The notes under the pieces: model-generated
The model's database searches: none
Seen by the model: the letters and a program-made list of their open reading frames with translations, nothing else
What the model was told of the DNA's origin: nothing
Shown here: positions 1 to 4,721 of the stretch, piece by piece
How the letters are laid out: each line of letters opens with the position of its first letter
Numbering within the stretch: position 1 is the first letter of the stretch
Position numbers and translations under genes: made by a program
Assembly (NCBI GenBank): GCA_028290595.1
Contig: JAQGJO010000474.1
Span: 1-5,638, forward strand
Direction of reading: 5' to 3'
DNA from: Hyphomicrobiales bacterium
GTDB lineage: Bacteria; Pseudomonadota; Alphaproteobacteria; Rhizobiales; Beijerinckiaceae
DNA: 5,638 bases

Positions 1-209
1 TGGCCCCCGCGCAGGACTACTGGATCGGCTCCCGCGAAGGCGGCGCGGCGACCGAATTTCTATTCACGCAGAATCCACGAGGCAATCAATTCTATGCCGC
101 GCAAGTCGTATCGCATTCTGTCAACACGCAGCCGCATATGAACCAACAGCCTTACATCGGCATGAACTTCTGCATCGCGCTGTACGGCATATTCCCGTCC
201 CGCAACTAA
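1..209 (+). CDS. Phage tail collar / microcystin-dependent-type protein, C-terminal end (partial)
   Basis: This is the 3' part of a gene that begins before the window. The frame that starts at base 3 is open for 68 codons and ends in TAA at 207-209. The last residues, QPYIGMNFCIALYGIFPSRN, match the characteristic C-terminus of phage-tail-collar-domain proteins, including those annotated as microcystin-dependent proteins, whose usual form is close to N-x-P-Y-x-x-x-N-x-x-I-A-L-x-G-x-F-P-x-R. Family members are short, fibre-like proteins derived from phage tails and often occur as several tandem copies outside complete prophages; their cellular role is poorly understood. The segment before this motif is rich in Asn, Gln, Gly and Ser, as expected for a tail-fibre-like tip. 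The next gene, a GNAT acetyltransferase, starts only 6 bases after the stop, so the two are probably co-transcribed. The N-terminal part, including any collar fold, cannot be seen here. Confidence 0.85.
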   Translation, partial: APAQDYWIGSREGGAATEFLFTQNPRGNQFYAAQVVSHSVNTQPHMNQQPYIGMNFCIALYGIFPSRN

Positions 210-215
210 AGCCGG

Positions 216-758
216 ATGAAGCGGCCGATCGCACTGCCGGCGACATGGGTGAGCGAAGGCTTTGCCTTGCGGCCGGCGCGCGCCCGCGACCGGACCTTTC
301 AACGCATTCTGTTTGCCGCGGGGCGTCCGGACGCGATCTTCATCGCGCGTATGCCGGCGGTGCAACGCCAAGCGTTCCTCGATTCGCAATTCGCATTGCA
401 GGATACCCATTATCGCCGGTTTTTCGCTGGCGCCGAATGCCACATCGTGACGCTGAACGGTTTGCCTGTGGGCCGCGTCATGATCGAGAAGAAGGCGAGC
501 AAATGGCGCTTGATCGATATCGGGCTGTTGCCCGAAGTACGAAGCCGCGGCTTAGGATCGGCGCTGATCGTGGCGGTGCAGGCGGCCTGCGCCGCGGCCC
601 GTGCCGATGCCCTGTATTTGCAGGTCGAGGTCAATAATCGGGCGCGGCAGCTTTACCAGCGCCTGGGCTTCTCAGTTGCCGGCGATATCGGTAGCCACGC
701 CGAGATGGCATGGACTTCGCCCGACGTTCGCGGCGCTCAGTTGAAGACGGCCTCGTAG
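216..758 (+). CDS. GNAT-family N-acetyltransferase
   Basis: This 180-residue protein is of usual length for a single-domain GCN5-related N-acetyltransferase, which moves the acetyl group of acetyl-CoA to an amine. The acetyl-CoA-binding motif A is clear: a strand (KWRLIDIGLLPEVR, about residues 97-109) followed by the pyrophosphate loop RSRGLGSAL at 109-117 and a helix. The C-terminal ARQLYQRLGF at about 143-152 is the typical motif B region, preceded by the strand LYLQVEVNN. The substrate cannot be read from the sequence. ATG at 216 lies 6 bases after the stop of the tail-collar gene and has no clear Shine-Dalgarno sequence, so translation may be coupled; an in-frame GTG at 249 is a possible later start. 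The last 22 bases overlap the convergent DUF6916-like gene on the other strand. Acetylation of the adjacent tail-like protein is possible but is only an inference from position. Confidence 0.88.
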   Translation: MKRPIALPATWVSEGFALRPARARDRTFQRILFAAGRPDAIFIARMPAVQRQAFLDSQFALQDTHYRRFFAGAECHIVTLNGLPVGRVMIEKKASKWRLIDIGLLPEVRSRGLGSALIVAVQAACAAARADALYLQVEVNNRARQLYQRLGFSVAGDIGSHAEMAWTSPDVRGAQLKTAS

Positions 759-1030
759 ACCACGCCGTCCTTCTCCCGCCCGATCGGCACGATGAAGATA
801 TCCATCTTGCCGAGTTTGGCATTGCTGAACGGGTAGAGTTTCTGCGGCAGCACGACCGGGTTGCCGCATTTGAAATAGAGTGTGAAGGGTTCGGCGCGGA
901 TGCCTGCGACGACGCGGGCCGGTCTGCGCCGGGCGTCCACCAGCGTGACGTCGAGGCTGGAATCGCCGACCGCCAGCGAAAAGGTCTCGCGAAGCTGGCT
1001 GGCGAAGATTTCATACGTGGGAAGGTCCAT
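737..1030 (-). CDS. DUF6916-like small protein, often a partner of tail-collar proteins
   Basis: This is a 97-residue soluble protein with no signal peptide or membrane segment. Its pattern fits the small domain family I recognise as DUF6916: an N-terminal F-x-x-x-L-x-x-x-F-x-L (IFASQLRETFSLAVG), a middle strand EPFTLYFKCG, then LPQKLYPFSNAKLGKMDIF, and a conserved end VPIGREKDG-x-x-YEAVFN with the usual C-terminal Y-E-A-x-F-N. Its length matches the family. Members are frequently found beside tail-collar / microcystin-dependent proteins, and that context holds here, with one such gene 0.5 kb away on the opposite strand. Its function is not known. It lies 48 bases downstream of the B2 protease gene in the same direction, so it may be read through from the kinase operon or have its own promoter in the AT-rich gap. 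No Shine-Dalgarno sequence is obvious before the ATG at 1030. Its 3' end overlaps the GNAT gene by 22 bases. Confidence 0.75.
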   Translation of the reverse strand: MDLPTYEIFASQLRETFSLAVGDSSLDVTLVDARRRPARVVAGIRAEPFTLYFKCGNPVVLPQKLYPFSNAKLGKMDIFIVPIGREKDGVVYEAVFN

Positions 1031-1064
1031 TGGGGCGGCACCCGTTCAGATTGTCTTCATTAAA

Positions 1065-1076
1065 TATACACGTATA
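1065..1076. repeat. Short AT-rich inverted repeat TATAC-AC-GTATA between B2 and DUF6916 genes
   Basis: The 48-base gap 1031-1078 contains an AT-rich island in otherwise GC-rich DNA. Within it, TATAC and GTATA form a perfect 5-base inverted repeat around two bases. On the minus strand it is followed by TTTAAT, which resembles a -10 box about 25 bases before the DUF6916-like start. It could be an operator or part of a weak promoter for that gene, or chance. No matching -35 box is clear. Confidence 0.3.
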
Positions 1077-1078
1077 AG

Positions 1079-1588
1079 CTATTCGGTCCAGTGGTCCGCC
1101 ATTGAGGGTCCGATGAAGCAGGCGATCGCCGCCATGTTTTTTGCTTCCGGATAGCCGATGACTTCGACGCCGGCGGCGTCGAGCCAGGCATGAGCGTTGA
1201 TCGGCTTCAGCGTCCGCGATGCGCACCCGGCGCCGAAATGCAGCACGCTCGAAACGCCGCGACGCTTCAACATGATGCGCGCCGCCATCGCCTGCGGCAG
1301 GCACACCGCCCTAAACGGCGCGTGGCGGGCGGCGCGGGTCACCGCCCAGCCGACTTGTTCGGCGATCAGAGCCTGGCTGGGTTTGCCGGACGCGATTGTC
1401 CGCGTGGCGCGGACGTCGTTCGGCGCAACGAAAGTGCCGAGGCGGCGCGCCAGCCGCGGGAACGGGACGAAGGCCAGCGCCAGGCGCGTCAGCAGCAGCC
1501 ACGCCAGAGCCTCGATCAGCAGCGCGCGTCGGGCGTGGCCGACGTCACGAAACCGGCGCAGGCGGCGGGTCGAGCGCGATCGCGCCAT
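1079..1588 (-). CDS. Lasso-peptide B2-type transglutaminase-like cysteine protease
   Basis: This 169-residue protein matches the transglutaminase-like superfamily domain of lasso peptide biosynthesis B2 proteins, which cut the leader from a ribosomally made precursor after it is presented by the B1/RRE partner. The N-terminal helix RRALLIEALAWLLLTRLAL (20-38) and the PFPRLARRLG segment are typical of the family. The putative catalytic triad is present: Cys96 in FRAVCLPQAMAARIMLKRRG (92-111), His133 and Asp137 in NAHAWLDAAGVEVIG (131-145). The length is slightly above the common 140-150 residues. The ATG at 1588 is favoured because AAGGAG lies 10 bases upstream (1599-1604); this places the start inside the PqqD-like gene, a 44-base overlap. 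The fused context B1-B2 is that of a lasso-type RiPP system, but no lasso cyclase is seen nearby. The substrate is therefore unknown. B2-like proteases also occur in non-lasso contexts, so a lasso product should not be assumed. Confidence 0.88.
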   Translation of the reverse strand: MARSRSTRRLRRFRDVGHARRALLIEALAWLLLTRLALAFVPFPRLARRLGTFVAPNDVRATRTIASGKPSQALIAEQVGWAVTRAARHAPFRAVCLPQAMAARIMLKRRGVSSVLHFGAGCASRTLKPINAHAWLDAAGVEVIGYPEAKNMAAIACFIGPSMADHWTE

Positions 1589-1826
1589 GCTTCACCATCT
1601 CCTTGAGAAACGCCTCGACTTCCGCATGGCAGGTTTGCGGCGTGACGCTGTACTCGGCCTGCAGCGCGCTGCAGAGCGCATCGACGTCGCGGGGCCCATT
1701 GATCAGTTCCCAGATGCGTGCGCCGACTTCGCTTAAGCCGATATAATTTCCACTCTCGGCGCTCATCATAACGAGTTCGTCGCCTACTTTCGCGGCCAAC
1801 CAACCGCCTTGTTTGCGCACGCGCAT
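1545..1826 (-). CDS. PqqD-like peptide chaperone (RRE domain, lasso B1 type)
   Basis: This 93-residue protein has the PqqD-like RiPP recognition element fold, a winged-helix domain that binds leader peptides and brings them to modifying enzymes. The N-terminal beta part reads GDELVMMSAESGNYIGLSEV (15-34), with the family's Y-x-x-L (here YIGL) and the following G-x-x-I-W-E-L-I helix (35-42). The helical part DVDALCSALQAEYSV and EVEAFLKEMVKHGAI (69-83) matches the usual D-x-x-x-L-x-x-x-Y-x-V and F-L-x-x-L-x-x-x-G-x-I pattern. It ends in a Pro-rich tail. It is a stand-alone RRE protein, as B1 is in split-B lasso clusters, and its gene overlaps the B2 protease gene directly downstream. ATG at 1826 is supported by AGGAG at a 5-base spacing; that site overlaps the stop codon of the sulfotransferase gene, so the two are likely translated in step. 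The partner leader peptide is not visible. Confidence 0.9.
   Translation of the reverse strand: MRVRKQGGWLAAKVGDELVMMSAESGNYIGLSEVGARIWELINGPRDVDALCSALQAEYSVTPQTCHAEVEAFLKEMVKHGAIALDPPPAPVS
1599..1604 (-). promoter_or_regulatory. Ribosome binding site of B2 protease gene, inside the PqqD-like gene
   Basis: AAGGAG on the minus strand lies 10 bases upstream of the ATG at 1588, inside the PqqD-like coding region. It supports the B2 start that creates a 44-base overlap; no other ATG, GTG or TTG is evident in that frame before the conserved helix. Confidence 0.65.
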
Positions 1827-1831
1827 ATTGG

Positions 1832-1836
1832 CTCCT
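1832..1836 (-). promoter_or_regulatory. Ribosome binding site of PqqD-like gene, overlapping the upstream stop codon
   Basis: On the minus strand the sulfotransferase TAG stop (1837-1835) runs into AGGAG (1836-1832), which is 5 bases before the ATG at 1826. This fixes the B1 start and shows that ribosomes ending the sulfotransferase sit on the B1 initiation site. Confidence 0.8.
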
Positions 1837-2728
1837 ACCCGGTCGAGGCCAGTCTTGTCGTGGCGGACGCCTTGTATCCAAGCCGTTGCATCATCGCGCC
1901 ATGATCGGCCTCAATCCGCGCCGCCTGCGCGGGGGAAATTTCGTCGCGCCAGCCGCCGGTCGTGCCGCGGCGAAAGAAGCGCCCGGCCCGTGACTCGCGG
2001 AATCCCTTTTCCCGCTCCTGTTCGTGCAACTGGCGAAAATCCGAGAAAGCAACGGCGCGCCGGATAGCGTCGTCGCCGGGCGCGCAGCCAGCGAACGTCA
2101 AGGCGCGGCGGAACGACGTAACAGGGTCGAGCACCAGATCCTCAAACCGAATGAGATGCACCGGAATATCCTTCTGCTCCAGCCAGCTCGCAATATGGCC
2201 GCTCCAGCGCGGCAGTTTCTGGCGGAACTGCCGCAGTTGCCGGTTCTTCGCCACCGAGAATGTGGCTTCCGCGTCGGCCATGAAGGCGATGGCCTCGTCA
2301 ATGCTGCTGCCATTGTGCGAGGCGAGCGAGGGCGCCACGTCGCGCGGATCACGCACGATCAGTATCGCGGCCGCGGCGCCGCGGCTGCCCGCCAGCAAGG
2401 GCTCGCCTTTGCGCGTCAGCGTGTAGGAATCGTGCACTTTGACGAATCGCACGCCGGTGGCGGGTGGCGTCTCACCTGCATCCATCTCGCCGCGCGCCAG
2501 CACTTCGTAGACGTGCGGCCGCAAGCCGTCGGCCTCGTCGGCCGTGAGCAGGCCGGATTCGATGAGCAGGACGTTGTCGAACGCTTCGCGGGCGCTGGCG
2601 ATATGGCCGCGCTCCGGCAGCGCATTGATATCGGAGGGCTTATCGGTCGACGACAGATTCGCGATCAGCATCCGCAGCCAGGTATTGCCGGATTTGGGAT
2701 ACGAGGCGAGCCAGATGGTCGGGATCAC
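1835..2728 (-). CDS. PAPS-dependent sulfotransferase
   Basis: This 297-residue cytosolic-type sulfotransferase would move sulfate from PAPS to a hydroxyl or amine of an acceptor. All classical elements are present: the 5'-phosphosulfate loop SYPKSGNTWLR at residues 9-19; KVHDS at 97-101 with His99 as the likely catalytic base; the 3'-phosphate-binding VRDPRDVAPS at 125-134; RFEDL at 194-198; and RRGTTGGWR at 253-261, equivalent to the C-terminal R-x-G-x-x-G-x-W PAPS motif. The length is normal for the family. I chose GTG at 2728 because it lies just before the conserved N-terminus, overlaps the kinase TGA as GTGA, and has GGAG 8 bases upstream; the frame stays open to 2917 but that part is a shadow of the kinase gene. 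The place between an HPrK-like kinase and a PqqD-like chaperone suggests that the acceptor is a peptide or protein, but the sequence does not name it. Confidence 0.93.
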   Translation of the reverse strand: MIPTIWLASYPKSGNTWLRMLIANLSSTDKPSDINALPERGHIASAREAFDNVLLIESGLLTADEADGLRPHVYEVLARGEMDAGETPPATGVRFVKVHDSYTLTRKGEPLLAGSRGAAAAILIVRDPRDVAPSLASHNGSSIDEAIAFMADAEATFSVAKNRQLRQFRQKLPRWSGHIASWLEQKDIPVHLIRFEDLVLDPVTSFRRALTFAGCAPGDDAIRRAVAFSDFRQLHEQEREKGFRESRAGRFFRRGTTGGWRDEISPAQAARIEADHGAMMQRLGYKASATTRLASTG

Positions 2729-3654
2729 GCGGCCTTCTCCATCAGTCCGGTTTCGCGCCAGTGCCGCTCCAGCCAGCCGACGACGTCCGGCATCGCATCG
2801 AAATCGAGCGCCCGCGTCAGATGAAAAATTCCGGCAGCGTTTGCGATGGCCGTGGCGGCGTGGAAATAGCCGGACTTCTGCCCCATGCGGTCGACGAGCA
2901 GGGGGCGATAGGCGCATCGCTGGAGGACGAGCGCGGCATCGACGACATTGGGACGCTCAATGCCCGGCCGGTGCGGCGGTCGCGCCTCACGCAGCGCATA
3001 AACGGCGCCGAGCGGCAGCGGTTCGCTGAAAGCCGCGCCCGGTTCGACATAAAATTTTTCGAGATGGCCGCGCACGCGAGGACCTCGGCTGCCGCCCAAC
3101 GCCAGTTCATCGATCGTTTGCGTCCAAAGCTTCAACTGGCGGCCATCCGGCTGCACCATCGGCGCGCCGCCGGTGACGGTGATGGCGCAGATATCGTCGG
3201 TCACCAGCGGCAAGCCGCGTTGTGTCAGCGCCGCGGCCATCGTCGATTTGCCCGCGCCCGAGGGCCCGCAGAATAAAATGGCCTTGCCGTCGACCCGCAC
3301 GGCGCTGGCGTGCAGCACGATTTGCCCGCGCTGATGCAGCAGAATGCCGAGAACCGTACCCAGGATGAATACGGGAATATCGGCTTCGTCGGCGCCGGGT
3401 TCCGGCTCGAACTGAATTTCGTTGCCATCGCTGAGTAGAAATCGTGCGATGTCGGGGATGCGCAGCAGGAGACAGCGGTCGCCGATTTGCCAGGTCGGGC
3501 CCGATGCCGTTGCGCCATCGAGCGACAAGGGAACCGCACCGGGCCGAATCGTGACGTCCGGCAACGCGCGATGGCCCCCGTCCGCTATCAAGCCTGGCAG
3601 GACGACATCGCTGTTCACCGACAATCCGCAAACTCGATAAAGGTGCTCGCTCAT
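2725..3654 (-). CDS. HPr kinase-like (HprK-related) protein kinase
   Basis: This 309-residue protein has the P-loop kinase core of HPr kinase/phosphorylase relatives. After an N-terminal beta-rich region of about 110 residues comes LHASAVRVDGKAILFCGPSG (114-133), with Walker A GPSGAGKST at 130-138 and the HprK-type His115 before it; LVTDDICAI (150-158) holds the paired acidic residues Asp153-Asp154 typical of HprK. The C-terminal half includes the region around LEKFYVEP and a helical end. It lacks a separate HPr phosphorylase-type N-terminal domain that I can recognise, so it is HprK-related rather than a true PTS regulator, and no HPr gene is near. Members of this group act in lasso peptide clusters (for example the paeninodin kinase), where they phosphorylate the precursor, usually at a serine. 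It is the first gene of the operon, with a strong -10 box upstream, and its TGA overlaps the sulfotransferase GTG. The start at ATG 3654 has only a weak purine-rich site (AGAAAG). Confidence 0.92.
   Translation of the reverse strand: MSEHLYRVCGLSVNSDVVLPGLIADGGHRALPDVTIRPGAVPLSLDGATASGPTWQIGDRCLLLRIPDIARFLLSDGNEIQFEPEPGADEADIPVFILGTVLGILLHQRGQIVLHASAVRVDGKAILFCGPSGAGKSTMAAALTQRGLPLVTDDICAITVTGGAPMVQPDGRQLKLWTQTIDELALGGSRGPRVRGHLEKFYVEPGAAFSEPLPLGAVYALREARPPHRPGIERPNVVDAALVLQRCAYRPLLVDRMGQKSGYFHAATAIANAAGIFHLTRALDFDAMPDVVGWLERHWRETGLMEKAA
2737..2740 (-). promoter_or_regulatory. Ribosome binding site deciding the sulfotransferase GTG start
   Basis: GGAG on the minus strand lies 8 bases before GTG at 2728, inside the last codons of the kinase gene. 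Together with the GTGA overlap it supports a coupled start and rules against the longer open frame to 2917. Confidence 0.65.
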
Positions 3655-3685
3655 CTTTCTGCGCCGATGACACGGGTTTCAGCGC

Positions 3686-3713
3686 ATTATAGGATACAAC
3701 CTGTGATATACAA
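3686..3713 (-). promoter_or_regulatory. Sigma-70-type promoter for the kinase-sulfotransferase-B1-B2 operon
   Basis: On the minus strand a perfect TATAAT box (3691-3686) is preceded, after 16 bases, by TTGTAT (3713-3708), which keeps the TTG of the -35 consensus. A start site about 7 bases past the -10 box would leave a leader of about 25 bases before the kinase ATG at 3654. The 91-base intergenic region is the only AT-rich stretch before this operon. The -35 match is partial (3 of 6), so the -10 carries most of the weight. No equally clear promoter is seen for the divergent methyltransferase. Confidence 0.55.
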
Positions 3714-3745
3714 GAAAGCCCTTCCGCGATTTTGGGTTCCGATCT

Positions 3746-4465
3746 ATGGCGGCCCGTAAATCTTCCGTTGCCCTTCGCTTGCTGCGCCGGATATGGCGGC
3801 TGGCTACCGACCGCCCGTACCGCGCCATGTCGCTGCTGCAATGGCTGCGGCCTGGCGCTTCGTTCCAGCCCGACCCCGACACGTCGTTTGATCGCTACCC
3901 GCGCATTTTTCGTTTCGTCCAGTCGCGCCTGGGCGATAACGCCAATCTCAATGTCCTGTCGTTCGGTTGCTCGTCCGGCGAAGAGGCGTTCTCGCTGCGC
4001 CAATACTTTGCCGCGGCCACGATCAAGGGCATCGATATCAATGTCGGCAGTATCGCGCTGTGCCGCAAGCGCTTGAAACGCCATCCCGACGCCAAGCTAT
4101 CCTTTGCCGTTGCCGGCTCGACGCACGCAGAACGAACCGCTTCATATGACGTAATCTTTTGCATGGCGGTACTTCGTCACGGCCGCTTAGCCGCGCCCGG
4201 CGTGACGCGTTGCGATCACCTCATTCGCTTCGCGGACTTTGCCGCCGTGGTGGAAGATTTCGCGCGCTGCCTGAAACCGGGCGGGCTACTGATTATCAGG
4301 CACAGCAATTTCCGGCTGCGCGATACGCCGGTCAGCGCCGCTTTCGAACCGTTGCTGTCGCTTGAACTGCCGCCTGGCGCAACGACGACGCCGATTTTCG
4401 GACCGGACAATAAATTAATGCAAGATGTCGCCTATCTCGACGCGGTATTTCAAAAACGCGGCTGA
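3746..4465 (+). CDS. Class I SAM-dependent methyltransferase
   Basis: This 239-residue protein has a Rossmann-type methyltransferase domain after a basic N-terminal stretch of about 35 residues (R- and K-rich, with W-L-R). Motif I is NVLSFGCSSGEEAFSL (69-84); the G-C-S-S-G-E-E form resembles the CheR-like version G-C-S-x-G-E-E. Motif II is IKGIDIN at 93-99, with Asp97 expected to bind the ribose hydroxyls. SYDVIFCMAVLRHGRL (133-148) is the motif IV region and LKPGGLLIIRHSNFRL (176-191) the post-I strand and loop. The substrate is unknown. Only the ATG at 3746 fits, since an in-frame TGA lies at 3704 and no other start codon comes between; there is no good Shine-Dalgarno sequence. The gene is divergent from the kinase operon over 91 bases and converges on the TusA gene with 9 bases between stops. 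It could be a further tailoring enzyme of the kinase/sulfotransferase system, or simply an unrelated neighbour. Confidence 0.88.
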   Translation: MAARKSSVALRLLRRIWRLATDRPYRAMSLLQWLRPGASFQPDPDTSFDRYPRIFRFVQSRLGDNANLNVLSFGCSSGEEAFSLRQYFAAATIKGIDINVGSIALCRKRLKRHPDAKLSFAVAGSTHAERTASYDVIFCMAVLRHGRLAAPGVTRCDHLIRFADFAAVVEDFARCLKPGGLLIIRHSNFRLRDTPVSAAFEPLLSLELPPGATTTPIFGPDNKLMQDVAYLDAVFQKRG

Positions 4466-4470
4466 GCCGC
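4452..4470 (-). terminator. Short intrinsic terminator after the TusA gene
   Basis: On the minus strand, 4 bases after the TusA stop, GCGGC-TCA-GCCGC (4470-4458) forms a 5-base all-GC stem with a three-base loop and is followed after one base by TTTTT (4456-4452). This fits a small rho-independent terminator for the MetE-like/TusA transcript. On the plus strand the loop is exactly the TGA stop of the methyltransferase; a second T-run (4478-4482) follows the same hairpin at a distance of 7 bases, so a weak bidirectional function is possible. The stem is short. Confidence 0.5.
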
Positions 4471-4474
4471 TCGA

Positions 4475-4699
4475 TCAATTTTTCCTGATTCGGAACGTTA
4501 TCACGCCGTCGGCTTCCGATTTTTCTTCGAGGGTGTCGCCGGTCTGGCGCACCAAATTGGGGATATCGATCGATGCCAACGGGTCGGTGCATTCGGCCAC
4601 GATCAGATCGCCGGATGACAGACCCGCAAGCTTCTTTTTGACCCGCAGCGTCGGCAGCGGGCATTTCAGACCGCGCAGGTTCATCGTCGTTTCAGTCAT
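4475..4699 (-). CDS. TusA-family sulfur carrier protein
   Basis: This 74-residue protein is a complete TusA/SirA-like domain. It opens with LRGLKCPLPTLRVKKKLAGL (residues 8-27), which contains the C-P-x-P signature; Cys13 is the expected persulfide-carrying residue. The middle GDLIVAECTDP matches the family's strand G-x-x-x-x-V-x-x-x-D-x, followed by ASIDIPNLVRQTGD and the last strand ITFRIRKN. TusA proteins accept sulfur as a persulfide from a cysteine desulfurase or similar donor and pass it on, for tRNA thiolation, cofactor synthesis or sulfur oxidation. Which of these applies here cannot be told, as no tus, dsr or mnm gene is in view. The gene is 22 bases downstream of the MetE-like gene in the same direction, so they probably form an operon. 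Neither the ATG at 4699 nor an in-frame ATG at 4684 has a good ribosome binding site; the longer form is closer to the usual 75-80 residues. Confidence 0.92.
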   Translation of the reverse strand: MTETTMNLRGLKCPLPTLRVKKKLAGLSSGDLIVAECTDPLASIDIPNLVRQTGDTLEEKSEADGVITFRIRKN

Positions 4700-4721
4700 C
4701 AGTGTTCGTTATACTGCTTGC

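Noticed and set aside
1011..1304. Minus-strand 97-codon frame crossing the B2 stop, considered as a RiPP precursor because its end contains Thr-x-x-Gly-Gly and Asp/Glu residues
   Set aside because: Most of it is a shadow of the B2 coding frame and it runs on into the DUF6916-like gene. It has no leader-like recognition motif or properly spaced Gly-to-Asp/Glu ring residues, and no ribosome binding site stood out.
1197..1736. Plus-strand frames antisense to the B1 and B2 genes
   Set aside because: They are Arg/Ala-rich with no recognisable domain, while the minus strand carries the PqqD-like and transglutaminase-like families.
2024..2824. Plus-strand open frame of 266 codons antisense to the sulfotransferase
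   Set aside because: The opposite strand has every sulfotransferase motif in order. This frame shows no motif of its own.
2729..2917. N-terminal extension of the sulfotransferase to an ATG-type start at 2917
   Set aside because: The extra 63 residues are Arg-rich shadow of the kinase gene, and the conserved sulfotransferase N-terminus begins right after GTG at 2728, which has a GGAG site.
3107..4084. Long minus-strand open frame of 325 codons across the kinase, promoter region and methyltransferase
   Set aside because: It is out of frame with the kinase and antisense to the methyltransferase, both of which have clear family motifs. Its product is Arg-rich and low in recognisable structure, as is usual for shadow frames in GC-rich DNA.
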